Shown here in pieces: positions 47,092 to 56,103 of a stretch of DNA of 64,000 nucleotides (positions are counted from its first letter, which is position 1; each line of letters opens with the position of its first letter). Location: positions 4,340,001 through 4,404,000 of the forward strand of contig NC_008009.1 of the NCBI RefSeq assembly GCF_000014005.1. Direction: 5' to 3'. The notes under the pieces are model-generated. The model worked only from the letters and a program-made list of their open reading frames with translations. It had not been told where the DNA came from and did no database searches. The DNA comes from Candidatus Koribacter versatilis Ellin345 (lineage in GTDB: Bacteria; Acidobacteriota; Terriglobia; Terriglobales; Acidobacteriaceae). A program made the position numbers and the translations under genes.

Positions 47092-49647
47092 ATGGTCGAG
47101 CAAACCACGTTACAAAATGGGGTTTCACTTGAGGCTTCGATATCGGAGGGCGGGGCTTCGTTGGAGTCGATCCTATGTACCGAGGATCTGCAAAGCCGTC
47201 CGTCGCGTCCGCCCGACTGTGAAAAGGAAAACCGGGCGCTGGTGAAACTGATCAGCGCCTTGGCTGACTCGCCGAGTACCATCTTTCAGACACTAGCTGA
47301 GACGATCCAGGACATTACCCAGTGTGATTCCGCAGGCCTGAGCCTGCTAACGAAGGACGGCAAATCGCCGCATGTTGAGGGCCAAAGGTTCTATTGGCCA
47401 GCCATTTGCGGAATGTGGGGTACCCACGTTGGAGGAGGGACCCCCCGTAATTTCGGCCCTTGCGGAGACGTGCTCGATCAAAATCGTACCTTGTTATTCA
47501 CCCATTTCGAGCGGCGTTATCCATATTTGATGCCAGTCATTCCAGCTGCCGAAGAATGCTTGCTGGTTCCGTTTTATGTTGACGGCAAAGCGGTGGGAAC
47601 TATATGGGGCATCATGCACAGCGACCGGCGCAAGTTCGACGCCGAAGATAACCGAGTCATGGCATCTCTGGGAAAATTTGCTTCCTCAGCTTATCGAGCA
47701 TGGACGCATATAGAAGAACTAAAAATCGAAGTGGCCGAGCGCGAGAAGGCGGAAGCCGAAGTGCGTCAACTGGCGAGTGGGTTGGAAGCTAGGATCCACC
47801 GCCTAGTTGGGGCCAACGTTGTGGGCATTGTTATGTGGAATCTCGAAGGTGCAATCACGGGGGCCAATGAAGCATTTCTCCAGATGGTGCACTACGACCA
47901 AGACGATATCGCCTCCGATCGAGTGCGATGGAAAGATCTCACGCCAGTCGAATGGCGCAACCGGGACGAACAGGCAATAGCTGAACTCAAGGTATCCAGT
48001 ATCTTCAGACCCTACGAGAAAGAGTTTCTCCGGAGAGACCGCACCAGAGTTCCGGTGCTGCTCGGCGGCACACTCTTTGAACACGGCGGAAACGATGGTG
48101 TCGCTTTCGTTCTCGATTTGACCGAGCAAAAGCGAACTGAGGAGGCCTTGCGGCGCAGTGAGGCTGACTTGGCGGAAGGGCAGAAACTCAGTCGTACCGG
48201 AACTTGGCGTTGGAACATCCGCACCGGAGAAGTCACTTGGTCGCGGGAGTTCTTTGCAATCCTTGGTTTTGACCCCGGAAAAGACAAAGCGTCGTATGAG
48301 CTGCATCTCGAGCGTATCCATCCGGAAGATCGATCCAAGATTGAGGAGGGTCGGTGGGCGGCTATTAAAGAGAGACGACATTTTGAATCTGAGTACCGGC
48401 TCCTAATCCCCGGAGGCTTGATCAAATGCTTGCACTGCGTTGGTCATTGTTTGGTAGATCAATCTGGCGATGTTGAGTATATCGGCGCAGTAATGGATAT
48501 AACTGAGCGCAAGGCAGCCGAGGAGGAACGCGAACGATTACGCCAGGCACATCGCGTTATCGTTCAAACAGCCACTGACGCCATGGTTAGCGCGGACGAA
48601 AGCGGCGTGATTCAGTTTGCCAACCCCGCGGCCATGAAAGTCTTTGGTTATGATCCCAAGGAGTTGATTGGGAAGCCGTTGACCATATTAATGCCGGAAT
48701 ACCTGCGAAAAGCTCACGAGAACGGTTACGGACGCTATCTGGCCACTGGGCAGCGGCATCTCAACTGGGAAGGTACCCAGCTTACCGGGCTGCGCAAAAA
48801 TGGTCAGGAGTTTCCGGTCGAAGTCTCGTTCGGAGAACTAACCATAAATGGTCAGCGGGTATTCACTGGTTTTATCCGCGATACCACTGAAAGAAAACAG
48901 GCAGAGGAGACACGCGAAAGATTACGTCGAGTACAGGCGGACCTTGAGCACTTGACCCGAGTTAGCACCATGGGCGAGCTGACCGCCTCGCTCGCCCACG
49001 AGGTCAATCAGCCCTTAACCGCCATCACGAATAATGGCAGCGCCTGCCTGAGACTGCTCGCGAATCAGAATCTTAATCCCGAGGTTCTCCGGCAGGCTCT
49101 CGAAGAAATTGTTGCCGATGGCAGGCGTGCCAGCGCTGTAATAGCTCGGATCCGCGGATTCATCAAGAAAGCACCGGCCGAGAAGACCGAACTGGACGTA
49201 AACGAAGTGATTCGTGAGGTTCTGGCTCTAGTTTGCCATCAACTTCACAAAAATCACGTCTCGGTCGAGTATCAAACGGCAAACGCTTTGCCGTTTGTAT
49301 GGGCGGATCGCATTCAGCTACAGCAGGTCTTGTTGAACTTGATCATGAATAGCATCGAAGCTATGACCGGAGCCGCTAATCAATCTAGAGTACTCGGTGT
49401 GGAATCCCGGATCGACGAATCTGGCAGCATTTTGGTTGCAGTACGTGACTCGGGCACCGGCCTCAATTCCGAAACAGATCGCGTCTTCACTCCTTTCTTC
49501 ACCACAAAGGCAAATGGCCTGGGGCTGGGTTTACCGATCAGCCGGTCACTCATCGAAGTGAATGGTGGTCGGCTATGGGCCACTTCCAACTCTCCTTGTG
49601 GTGCCGTGTTTTCGTTCACCCTCCCCGCAGCCGGGAGTTCTTCATGA
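47092..49647 (+). CDS. GAF/PAS sensor histidine kinase
   Basis: An 851-residue soluble kinase: GAF domain (about residues 45-205), three PAS domains (about 230-345, 350-470 and 485-600), then HisKA with phospho-acceptor His in SLAHEVNQPLTAI near 630 and HATPase with N-box LNLIMNSIEA near 755, VRDSGTGL near 790 and GLGLGLPISRSLIE near 812. The FixL/HPK4-type kinase core and the FixJ partner overlapping by 4 bases make a cognate pair. The third PAS shares a FixL-like H-E-N-G-Y-G-R-Y helix. ATG 47092 follows GAGG by 5 bases; a GTG 6 bases earlier is possible. Confidence 0.92.
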   Translation: MVEQTTLQNGVSLEASISEGGASLESILCTEDLQSRPSRPPDCEKENRALVKLISALADSPSTIFQTLAETIQDITQCDSAGLSLLTKDGKSPHVEGQRFYWPAICGMWGTHVGGGTPRNFGPCGDVLDQNRTLLFTHFERRYPYLMPVIPAAEECLLVPFYVDGKAVGTIWGIMHSDRRKFDAEDNRVMASLGKFASSAYRAWTHIEELKIEVAEREKAEAEVRQLASGLEARIHRLVGANVVGIVMWNLEGAITGANEAFLQMVHYDQDDIASDRVRWKDLTPVEWRNRDEQAIAELKVSSIFRPYEKEFLRRDRTRVPVLLGGTLFEHGGNDGVAFVLDLTEQKRTEEALRRSEADLAEGQKLSRTGTWRWNIRTGEVTWSREFFAILGFDPGKDKASYELHLERIHPEDRSKIEEGRWAAIKERRHFESEYRLLIPGGLIKCLHCVGHCLVDQSGDVEYIGAVMDITERKAAEEERERLRQAHRVIVQTATDAMVSADESGVIQFANPAAMKVFGYDPKELIGKPLTILMPEYLRKAHENGYGRYLATGQRHLNWEGTQLTGLRKNGQEFPVEVSFGELTINGQRVFTGFIRDTTERKQAEETRERLRRVQADLEHLTRVSTMGELTASLAHEVNQPLTAITNNGSACLRLLANQNLNPEVLRQALEEIVADGRRASAVIARIRGFIKKAPAEKTELDVNEVIREVLALVCHQLHKNHVSVEYQTANALPFVWADRIQLQQVLLNLIMNSIEAMTGAANQSRVLGVESRIDESGSILVAVRDSGTGLNSETDRVFTPFFTTKANGLGLGLPISRSLIEVNGGRLWATSNSPCGAVFSFTLPAAGSSS

Positions 49648-50270
49648 GTGCCGATCCGGTGGTCTTTGTTGTAGATGATGATGCCTCGGTGCGTTCCTCA
49701 CTCAAGTTCCTGTTAAGTACGGTAGGTCTGCAGACTGAAGCCTTCGACTCCGCCGACGGCTTTCTCCATAAAACACGTGTGGATGTTCCCTGCTGTCTTG
49801 TGCTGGACGTCAGGCTACCGGGATTGAGTGGTCTCGACTTTCAGCGTGAGCTTGCGACGCGAAACATTTGTATACCCATAGTTTTTCTCACTGGCCACGG
49901 CGACATTCCCATGAGCGTTCGTGCTATGAAGGCGGGAGCGGTCGAATTCCTTACGAAACCCTTTCGGGATCAGGACCTTCTCGATGCTGTTCGCGTCGCA
50001 CTCGATCGGGATCGCGCGAGACGCGAACAAGAGAAGGAAATAACCGATATTCGTGGGCGGTTCGACTCTCTTACTTCTCGGGAGCAGGAAGTGGTTTTGA
50101 TGGTCGTTGCGGGAATGCTCAACAAACAAATAGCTGCGGAACTCGGGACTGCCGAAAGCACGGTAAAAGTTCAGCGCAGCCGGGCGATGGAGAAGATGCA
50201 AGCTGAATCTCTAGCCGACTTGATCAAGATGATTCACAAAGTCCAACCGCCCTCGCAAAAAGCCTCGTAA
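49644..50270 (+). CDS. FixJ-family response regulator
   Basis: A 208-residue regulator: receiver domain ([18 protein letters not shown] at residue 7, phospho-acceptor Asp in CLVLDVRLPG near 55, Thr/Lys in FLTGHGDIP and FLTKPF) and a C-terminal LuxR helix-turn-helix (LTSREQEVVLMVVAGMLNKQ, ESTVKVQRSRAMEKM). ATG 49644 overlaps the kinase stop (ATGA), so the two are coupled. Its receiver tail and output domain closely match the tail of the upstream PAS fusion protein. Confidence 0.94.
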   Translation: MSADPVVFVVDDDASVRSSLKFLLSTVGLQTEAFDSADGFLHKTRVDVPCCLVLDVRLPGLSGLDFQRELATRNICIPIVFLTGHGDIPMSVRAMKAGAVEFLTKPFRDQDLLDAVRVALDRDRARREQEKEITDIRGRFDSLTSREQEVVLMVVAGMLNKQIAAELGTAESTVKVQRSRAMEKMQAESLADLIKMIHKVQPPSQKAS

Positions 50271-50271
50271 A

Positions 50272-50328
50272 CCAAAGCTTACGCGCATGCTCCCTTATGA
50301 GGAATTCAAAATACTCCTGTCGAATAGA
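50272..50328 (+). promoter_or_regulatory. shared upstream element, copy B
   Basis: CCAAAGCTTACGCGC (50272-50286), 34 bases, then CGAATAGATTTCTCC (50321 on). The 15-mer recurs exactly upstream of the 51470 gene with a 33-base gap to CCAATAGATTT. It precedes the REC-REC gene by 45 bases, a plausible promoter/operator position. Confidence 0.5.
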
Positions 50329-50373
50329 TTTCTCCTCGGGCTACGACTAAGCTGGCTCCCATAGGGTTCAAGA

Positions 50374-51144
50374 GTGACAAATCATCTAATCTCCGTCGTT
50401 GACGATGACGATTCCACGCGTAGAAGCACCACGCTGCTGATCGAGTCTTTCGGCTTCCAAGCAGCAGGCTTCGAATCTGCCGAAAGTCTCCTGACGTCTG
50501 ATCAGCTGGGCGAGACATTGTGTCTCATCGTTGATGTGCGAATGCCGGGGATGAATGGGCTCCAACTCCAACGCCATCTCGCGGCCGCAGGATATAAAAT
50601 CCCGATAGTTTTTATCACCGCTTACGATGATGGAGAATCCCGTCGACGAGCGATGCAAGCCGGAGCCGTCGCATTCTTACCAAAGCCATTTACGGATGAA
50701 CTCTTACTTCAGGCTCTTCGTTCAGCTTTACTAGAACAGTTGAAAGTAAAAGCGAATCTGATATCCGTCGTTGACGATGATGAGTCCATCCGCAGAACTA
50801 TGACACTGCTCATTCAGTCGTTTGGCTTTCAAGCAGCGGTTTTCGATTCTGCCGAAAATCTCCTGAAGTCTGGCCAACTTCACGAGACATCATGCCTCAT
50901 CGTTGATGTGCAAATGCCTGGCATGAATGGCTTACAACTGCAAGGCCATCTTGCCTCGTCAGGCTACAAGATTCCTATTATTTTCATCACTGCTTACGAC
51001 AACAAAGAATCGCGTTGTCAGGCAATGCAGGCCGGTGCCATCGCATTTTTAAGCAAGCCGTTTGACGACGAAGTCTTGCTTGAAACAATTCGCGCGACTT
51101 TGCTGGATCCAAAAGCACTGCTCAAGCAACCTGACCGGGAATGA
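50374..51144 (+). CDS. tandem receiver (REC-REC) protein
   Basis: A 256-residue protein made of two near-identical receiver domains with a 124-residue period: ISVVDDDDS at residue 6 and ISVVDDDES at 130, acceptor Asp 54 and 178 in LIVDVRMPG / LIVDVQMPG, and KPF Lys 104 and 228. There is no output domain. It could act as a phosphate sink or relay between the flanking kinases. The duplication is recent, as the halves are about 70 percent alike by eye. The start is GTG 50374. Confidence 0.88.
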   Translation: MTNHLISVVDDDDSTRRSTTLLIESFGFQAAGFESAESLLTSDQLGETLCLIVDVRMPGMNGLQLQRHLAAAGYKIPIVFITAYDDGESRRRAMQAGAVAFLPKPFTDELLLQALRSALLEQLKVKANLISVVDDDESIRRTMTLLIQSFGFQAAVFDSAENLLKSGQLHETSCLIVDVQMPGMNGLQLQGHLASSGYKIPIIFITAYDNKESRCQAMQAGAIAFLSKPFDDEVLLETIRATLLDPKALLKQPDRE

Positions 51145-51469
51145 ATCGTGACCTTCCCTGTTGCCACCGCCTAAACTACGAGCGATTCTGATCAATCAAA
51201 TTGCTGCGCAACTCACCCCAGCGGAGAGCAATCTAGTTTTTGGTGCCCCAGGGGTGCAATAAGAGAGCGTCGGGAAACGGTCGCTTGCCCAATCGGTGAG
51301 CACGATCCCACGCCCCAACCCAATCGGGCGGAAGTAACAAGCGTTGTGTGAGAATAGGGGCAGGTGCGGACCTCACTTAATCCCAAAGCTTACGCGCCTC
51401 GTCGTTTTGGGACGTTCGAAATACGAATGCCCAATAGATTTTTTCCCCTCCCGAAGCTAATTTGATTTT
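51145..51469. other. intergenic region with shared element
   Basis: No gene. It contains copy C of the shared upstream element at 51383-51438; the rest shows no recognisable feature, and no remnant of a kinase N-terminus was seen. Confidence 0.45.
51383..51438 (+). promoter_or_regulatory. shared upstream element, copy C
   Basis: CCAAAGCTTACGCGC (51383-51397), 33 bases, then CCAATAGATTT (51431-51441), 31 bases before the ATG at 51470. Same architecture as copy B. Confidence 0.5.
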
Positions 51470-53689
51470 ATGAAGCTGAATGGGGTCCAAACACCTTGTC
51501 TTGCCCATGGAAGACGCAACGGCACCTCGGTCGAACAGCTCGATCTCGATGCGGTAACCAAAGTTTCACAGGCGCTGTCCGGCGAGATGGTACTGGACGA
51601 GCTGATCGACACGCTCATGCGGACGGCAATCGAGGAAGGGGGTGCTGAGCGAGGTCTTTTGTTATTTCTACGAGGTGATGAGCTGCGTGTAGAAGCGGAA
51701 GGGACGATCAGAGGGGACAAGGTCATCGTGCACCGGGAAGAAGCGGCCGTGGGCACGTGGCCTGAATCGATCGTCCACTATGTCGTGCGCACTCAGGAGT
51801 GTGTGATTCTTGACGATGCCGCATTGAAAAGTATTTTTTCTAAGGATAAATACATCGCTCAACGTCGCGCGCAGTCTATTCTCTGTCTGCCCTTGATCCA
51901 TCATGCAAAGCTCATTGGCATACTTTACCTTGAAAACAATCTCGCTCCCTATGTCTTCAAATGGACCCGGACAGCCGTCCTGAAACTGCTTGCCTCCCAA
52001 GCCGCAATATCCGTTGAAAACGCGCTTCGTTACGCGGATCTCAGAGAACGCGAGGCAACGATTCGGCGGCTAGTCGAGCAGGAACGCAGCGAGGAGCACT
52101 ATCGTATAGTCGTCGAAACATCAAGTGATGCCGTGATAACCGCGGACGAGAGGGGCTTAGTCATGTTCACTAATCCCGCTACCAAGCGGATCTTTGGTTA
52201 TGATTCCGTCGAATTGATCGGGAAACCCCTGAGCACGCTCATGCCGGAATCCATGCGAGAACTTCACGAGGCGGGGTTCAAGCGTTACTTGGCGACCGGC
52301 GACCGCCATATCAACTGGCAAGGAACTGAACTGATCGGCATGCGTAAGAATGGCGAAGAGTTCCCTTTGGAGATTTCTTTCGGAGAGCAGATCAGGAACG
52401 GGCAAAGAGTATTTGTCGGTTCAGTTCGCGACATAAGTGAAAAGAAAAGGGCCGAGGAGGCCTTCAGGCATCTCGTAGTAGGCACAGCGACGACCACGGG
52501 CAACGACTTCTTTCAGAGTCTGGTGCAGCACATGGCGCAAGCGTTGCGCGCCCGTTGTGCGTTTGTTTCAACTTGTGATGACGGGAAACATGCCCGCACG
52601 CTGGCCTTCTGGAACGGCGATGGATTTGGGCGGAACTTCGAGTTTGAAATCGCTGATACGCCGTGCGAAAAGGTCCTTCACGGCGAAGTTGCCCATTATC
52701 GACAGGGACTTCGGGGCCTGTTCCCCCGCGATAAGATCCTGTCGGATTTGAAAGCGGAAAGCTATCTCGGCCTCCCCATGCTCGACCGCAGCAATCGCGT
52801 GATCGGCCACATAGCAATCCTGGATGACAAGCCCATAGATGCCGACGCGCGCGCCATCGACTTGCTTAAGATTTTTGCTTCCCGCGCCGCTGCCGAATTG
52901 AAGCGACAGAAGGCTGAGGACGAGCTGCAGGCGGCACTGCAGGAGAGCGAGAGCATGCGAGAAGAACTTGCCCAGCTTGCACATCTGAACCGAGTTAGCA
53001 CCATGGGAGAGCTTGCAGCCTCGTTGGCCCACGAAATAAAACAGCCGATTTCAGCCGCGATGACAGATGCCAGGACCTGTTCACGCTGGTTGAATCAGGA
53101 TTACCCGGACCTGCCGGAGGCGCAAGCTGCGGCTTCAAGAGTCATCAAAGACGTAGCCCGTGCATCCGAAATCATCAGCCGGGTCAGGTCGCTGTTTAGG
53201 AAGGACTCCCCGCACCGCGAGGAAGTTGATATGAATGAAGTCATTCAAGAGATGATCGCTTTGCTGCGGGGAGAGGCGGCTCAACATTCGATCGCGATTC
53301 ACAGCGAGATTGCGCCCGATCTGCCTCCGATCATGGCGGACCGCCTTCAGTTGCAACAGGTGTTAATGAATCTCATGCTCAATGGGATCGAGGCCATGAA
53401 GAACATGAACACCCCAAGTAGACTTACAGTCAGGTCACAGTACGACCACAACGGTCAGGTTTTGGTTTCCGTCATGGATTCCGGAATTGGAATTCCACCG
53501 GAAAAGATGGAGCAGATCTTCAACGCATTCTTCACTTCCAAACCTCAAGGCACCGGCATGGGGCTGCCGATCAGCCGGTCGATCATAGAATCCCACCGTG
53601 GCCGCTTGTGGGCCGTCTCTAACTCGGAATCAGGTGTGACATTTCATTTCACCTTACCTGCCCAAGGTGATGCCAGCCGGGCTGCGTAG
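51470..53689 (+). CDS. GAF-PAS-GAF histidine kinase, probable C-terminal part of a giant kinase
   Basis: A 739-residue kinase: GAF (about residues 40-190), PAS (about 210-335), second GAF-like region (345-480), HisKA with SLAHEIKQPISAA near 517 and HATPase (NLMLNGIEAM near 637, MDSGIGIPPEKM near 668, GTGMGLPISRSIIE near 690). The segment VEQLDLDAVTKVSQALSGEM at residue 21 onwards is the linker that in 1700-residue serine/threonine kinase-AAA-GAF-histidine kinases follows the ATPase domain. Here the upstream kinase and ATPase are absent, so the gene may be a truncated derivative. The kinase core is complete. Confidence 0.88.
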   Translation: MKLNGVQTPCLAHGRRNGTSVEQLDLDAVTKVSQALSGEMVLDELIDTLMRTAIEEGGAERGLLLFLRGDELRVEAEGTIRGDKVIVHREEAAVGTWPESIVHYVVRTQECVILDDAALKSIFSKDKYIAQRRAQSILCLPLIHHAKLIGILYLENNLAPYVFKWTRTAVLKLLASQAAISVENALRYADLREREATIRRLVEQERSEEHYRIVVETSSDAVITADERGLVMFTNPATKRIFGYDSVELIGKPLSTLMPESMRELHEAGFKRYLATGDRHINWQGTELIGMRKNGEEFPLEISFGEQIRNGQRVFVGSVRDISEKKRAEEAFRHLVVGTATTTGNDFFQSLVQHMAQALRARCAFVSTCDDGKHARTLAFWNGDGFGRNFEFEIADTPCEKVLHGEVAHYRQGLRGLFPRDKILSDLKAESYLGLPMLDRSNRVIGHIAILDDKPIDADARAIDLLKIFASRAAAELKRQKAEDELQAALQESESMREELAQLAHLNRVSTMGELAASLAHEIKQPISAAMTDARTCSRWLNQDYPDLPEAQAAASRVIKDVARASEIISRVRSLFRKDSPHREEVDMNEVIQEMIALLRGEAAQHSIAIHSEIAPDLPPIMADRLQLQQVLMNLMLNGIEAMKNMNTPSRLTVRSQYDHNGQVLVSVMDSGIGIPPEKMEQIFNAFFTSKPQGTGMGLPISRSIIESHRGRLWAVSNSESGVTFHFTLPAQGDASRAA

Positions 53690-53851
53690 GCGGACCATTG
53701 CGAAACTTTGGAGTTTGCCATTCGTGGGGCGGACTGCTGGCGTCGAGTGAACCTGAACTGTCGCAGCAATTCCGGGATGACAGGCACAACCGGCAGACTC
53801 TCGAACCGAGCTGACTGGGTGCACGCGCAATCTTTTTCATTCAACGAGTCC

Positions 53852-54790
53852 CTAGTGCTCAACATCGTGGTGATGATGTTTCCCGAAGGGGGTCCAACCG
53901 AAAGCAGGCACGGCTTCGTTGAGAAATAGATCAATAAGGACGACAGTGCCTATCCTCCGACTCGGCAGATAACCACGGAGCGGAACATCCGGCGCCGCGC
54001 TGATCTGGAAGTACCTTCCGACATAAGCAAAACCTGGCCGCAGAAAGGTCGAACTCGAACCCGTGGTGCCGGCGACCGGAGTCGAGCCGTTGAATTCGAC
54101 GAATGGGTATGAGTTCCCGAGGACCGCTCTCAATGAGCGACCCAGCGGCGCATCATGCTTTACGTCAAATCGTGTGTCAGCGTTTCGGGTGGAGCTGTTC
54201 AGGTACGGTACGCTGTACTCCAATACCATGTCGTACGTCGCCTGTCGCTCGTGTTCGCCTCTGACTGCCGCTTCGTAACCAAGATCTCCCTGCAACCCCA
54301 AGGGACGCAGCCAAGCCCATTTTAGGTCTCCGAATCCTTTCGCAAATACGAGCGCTGGGTGCAACTTGGTGCGATGTTCTGCCACACTTTGGGATCCGGT
54401 CGGAACGGTCAAGAATAGGGCAGGTGTTAGAACAAGCTCATGCTCCGCACTACGATAGACTGCGAATTTAGTTCCGACCTCCAAATCTCCGAACCCGCCA
54501 ATCATCGACCTTGCAACGCGACGATGGACGCGCGATTGTTCGATCACGACTGACCACCGGTTCGGGTAAAGAGTCTTCTCGAAGGCAGCGGTGTAACTAC
54601 GTAAACTCCCATCCGGCATCGCGAGGAACTCGGCCCGCGGGAAGATCAATTCATCCTTGATATTCGCATCCTCTGTGAACAGCGGTTCGATGAACTTTCT
54701 TTGTCCGACATTACCGTGCGCCCAAAGATCCAAAGCGATGCAGGGGAGCAAGGCTGCGATGAAGAGGAACTGCATTGATGAATGCCTCAT
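53852..54790 (-). CDS. outer-membrane beta-barrel protein
   Basis: A 312-residue exported protein: signal peptide (about residues 1-24, LPCIALDLWAHG) and alternating strands ending in a His-rich tail (GKHHHHDVEH), which suggests metal binding. It resembles transporter-like outer-membrane proteins of the phenol-degradation MetA type in general form. The start is ATG 54790 or the in-frame ATG 54772; neither has a good ribosome site. It lies 39 bases downstream of dps and is probably cotranscribed. Confidence 0.65.
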   Translation of the reverse strand: MRHSSMQFLFIAALLPCIALDLWAHGNVGQRKFIEPLFTEDANIKDELIFPRAEFLAMPDGSLRSYTAAFEKTLYPNRWSVVIEQSRVHRRVARSMIGGFGDLEVGTKFAVYRSAEHELVLTPALFLTVPTGSQSVAEHRTKLHPALVFAKGFGDLKWAWLRPLGLQGDLGYEAAVRGEHERQATYDMVLEYSVPYLNSSTRNADTRFDVKHDAPLGRSLRAVLGNSYPFVEFNGSTPVAGTTGSSSTFLRPGFAYVGRYFQISAAPDVPLRGYLPSRRIGTVVLIDLFLNEAVPAFGWTPFGKHHHHDVEH

Positions 54791-54829
54791 GAGAGCAAGA
54801 AAGTAGACCGGTGTATATGCACGCACGCT

Positions 54830-55375
54830 TCAGTGCCCAGTAGAGTCGGCGCGGCGGGTTGCCTCGAACAAGAACCAGGTGCGCCGTTCGGTTTCGTCAA
54901 TCCAGGCTTCGATCAGGCTGGCGGTAGCTACATCGTTGTGCTCATCGCAAATGCCGTTGGCTTCGCGCAATCGTGCTGTGAGCGCCTTGCTGTCGTCCAT
55001 CAACTCGGCAAGCATGTCCTCCGGCTCGACGTACTCCGCGTCGTTGTCTAGAATTCGTTGGAGACGCGCGATGTGACCGATGGACCTCACGGTGGTGCGA
55101 CCGAGTTTGCGAACACGCTCGGCGATCGGGTCGATCATTCCGAGAATCTCATCACTCTGGTCGTCAAGCAGCAAATGGTAGTCCCGAAAATGAGGACCGC
55201 TCATATGCCAGTGGAAACTCTTGGTCTTCAGATAAAGCGCGAAGGCGTCCGCTAAGATGGCATTCATGGCGCCGGCTACATCACGCGTTGCCTCTTTCGA
55301 CAGGTCGGTTGGGGTACGCAATGCGGGTTGGTCTCTACGTTCCAGTTGCTCGGCAAAAACGCCGGTATTCTTCAT
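54830..55375 (-). CDS. dps: Dps family DNA-protection ferritin
   Basis: A 181-residue ferritin-like protein storing iron and protecting DNA under starvation and oxidative stress. The Dps signatures are LKTKSFHWHMSGPHFRDYHL near residue 50 and LLDDQSDEILGMIDPIAERVRKLG near 68, giving the intersubunit ferroxidase His/Asp/Glu ligands. ATG 55375 follows GGAGA by 6 bases. The charged C-terminus (TRRADSTGH) could contact DNA. Confidence 0.93.
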   Translation of the reverse strand: MKNTGVFAEQLERRDQPALRTPTDLSKEATRDVAGAMNAILADAFALYLKTKSFHWHMSGPHFRDYHLLLDDQSDEILGMIDPIAERVRKLGRTTVRSIGHIARLQRILDNDAEYVEPEDMLAELMDDSKALTARLREANGICDEHNDVATASLIEAWIDETERRTWFLFEATRRADSTGH

Positions 55376-55557
55376 AGCTTATCTCCGTTCTTTTCATTCG
55401 TGGTTCTCGTTCGTCGATTTGGTTCGGAACAATTCTTTCCGTGCTTTCTTTCACTGAAAGGCGATCACTCGGCGGGACTTCGTCAACACAGAGAACGGTC
55501 CAATTCACATCGTCACCGCTACCGGCGTGGCATCCTCTTGGGATGGAGGTGTCGAGA

Positions 55558-55719
55558 ATGCTCCTGCCAAAACCTCAAGCAAAACCTCAAGCACTTGTCG
55601 TACCAAACCCTCGCGGCAAAGAGTGGTGGAAAAAGCGAGGGCCCCGACGGGTGTGGTGTTCGTATTTTGACGGTGCTGACGTCACTCTTTCGACACTCCA
55701 CTTCACGCTGAGCAAGTAG
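55558..55719 (+). CDS. possible small basic protein
   Basis: A 53-residue ORF with ATG 55558 after GGAGG (55545-55549). It has a Lys/Pro/Gln-rich start caused by a direct repeat (CAAAACCTCAAG twice at 55566-55590) and a basic, Trp-containing core (KEWWKKRGPRRVW). No family recognised. Support is only the ribosome site and open frame. Confidence 0.35.
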   Translation: MLLPKPQAKPQALVVPNPRGKEWWKKRGPRRVWCSYFDGADVTLSTLHFTLSK

Positions 55720-56103
55720 AGCCTGTGACTGAGAGCTAAAACGTGGAACGTTTGTGGTGGTGAGCCAGATTTGGCAGGGCACGTACCTTTACACATTCCG
55801 AGAGAATGTGCAGCAATGCTTCCCATTCAGTCTGATGAACAGTCCGGCGATTTCTGCGCCGGCAATTGTCATCAGATATCCGCGTTAGGCAACTCCGGCG
55901 CGGCCAAGCTGATCGAGATCCTCCGAGCGCTTGCCTGTGGAAATCGGCGCGTTGATGCGAGAATCATGTTTTCACTGCATGGGACCGCGAAACCCATGCT
56001 GCTCTGCCACTCTATTCAGTCGAGGGGTCGCGAAAACCACGAGATTGCATTCGAGGGATGGCCGTGGAACCAGCGCTTCGTTGCCCACGCCCATCCTTCG
56101 TTC
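55720..56103. other. spacer, no gene seen
   Basis: An ORF on the plus strand runs through here into the antisense of the DUF417 gene and has no recognisable features. No other element seen. Confidence 0.4.
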
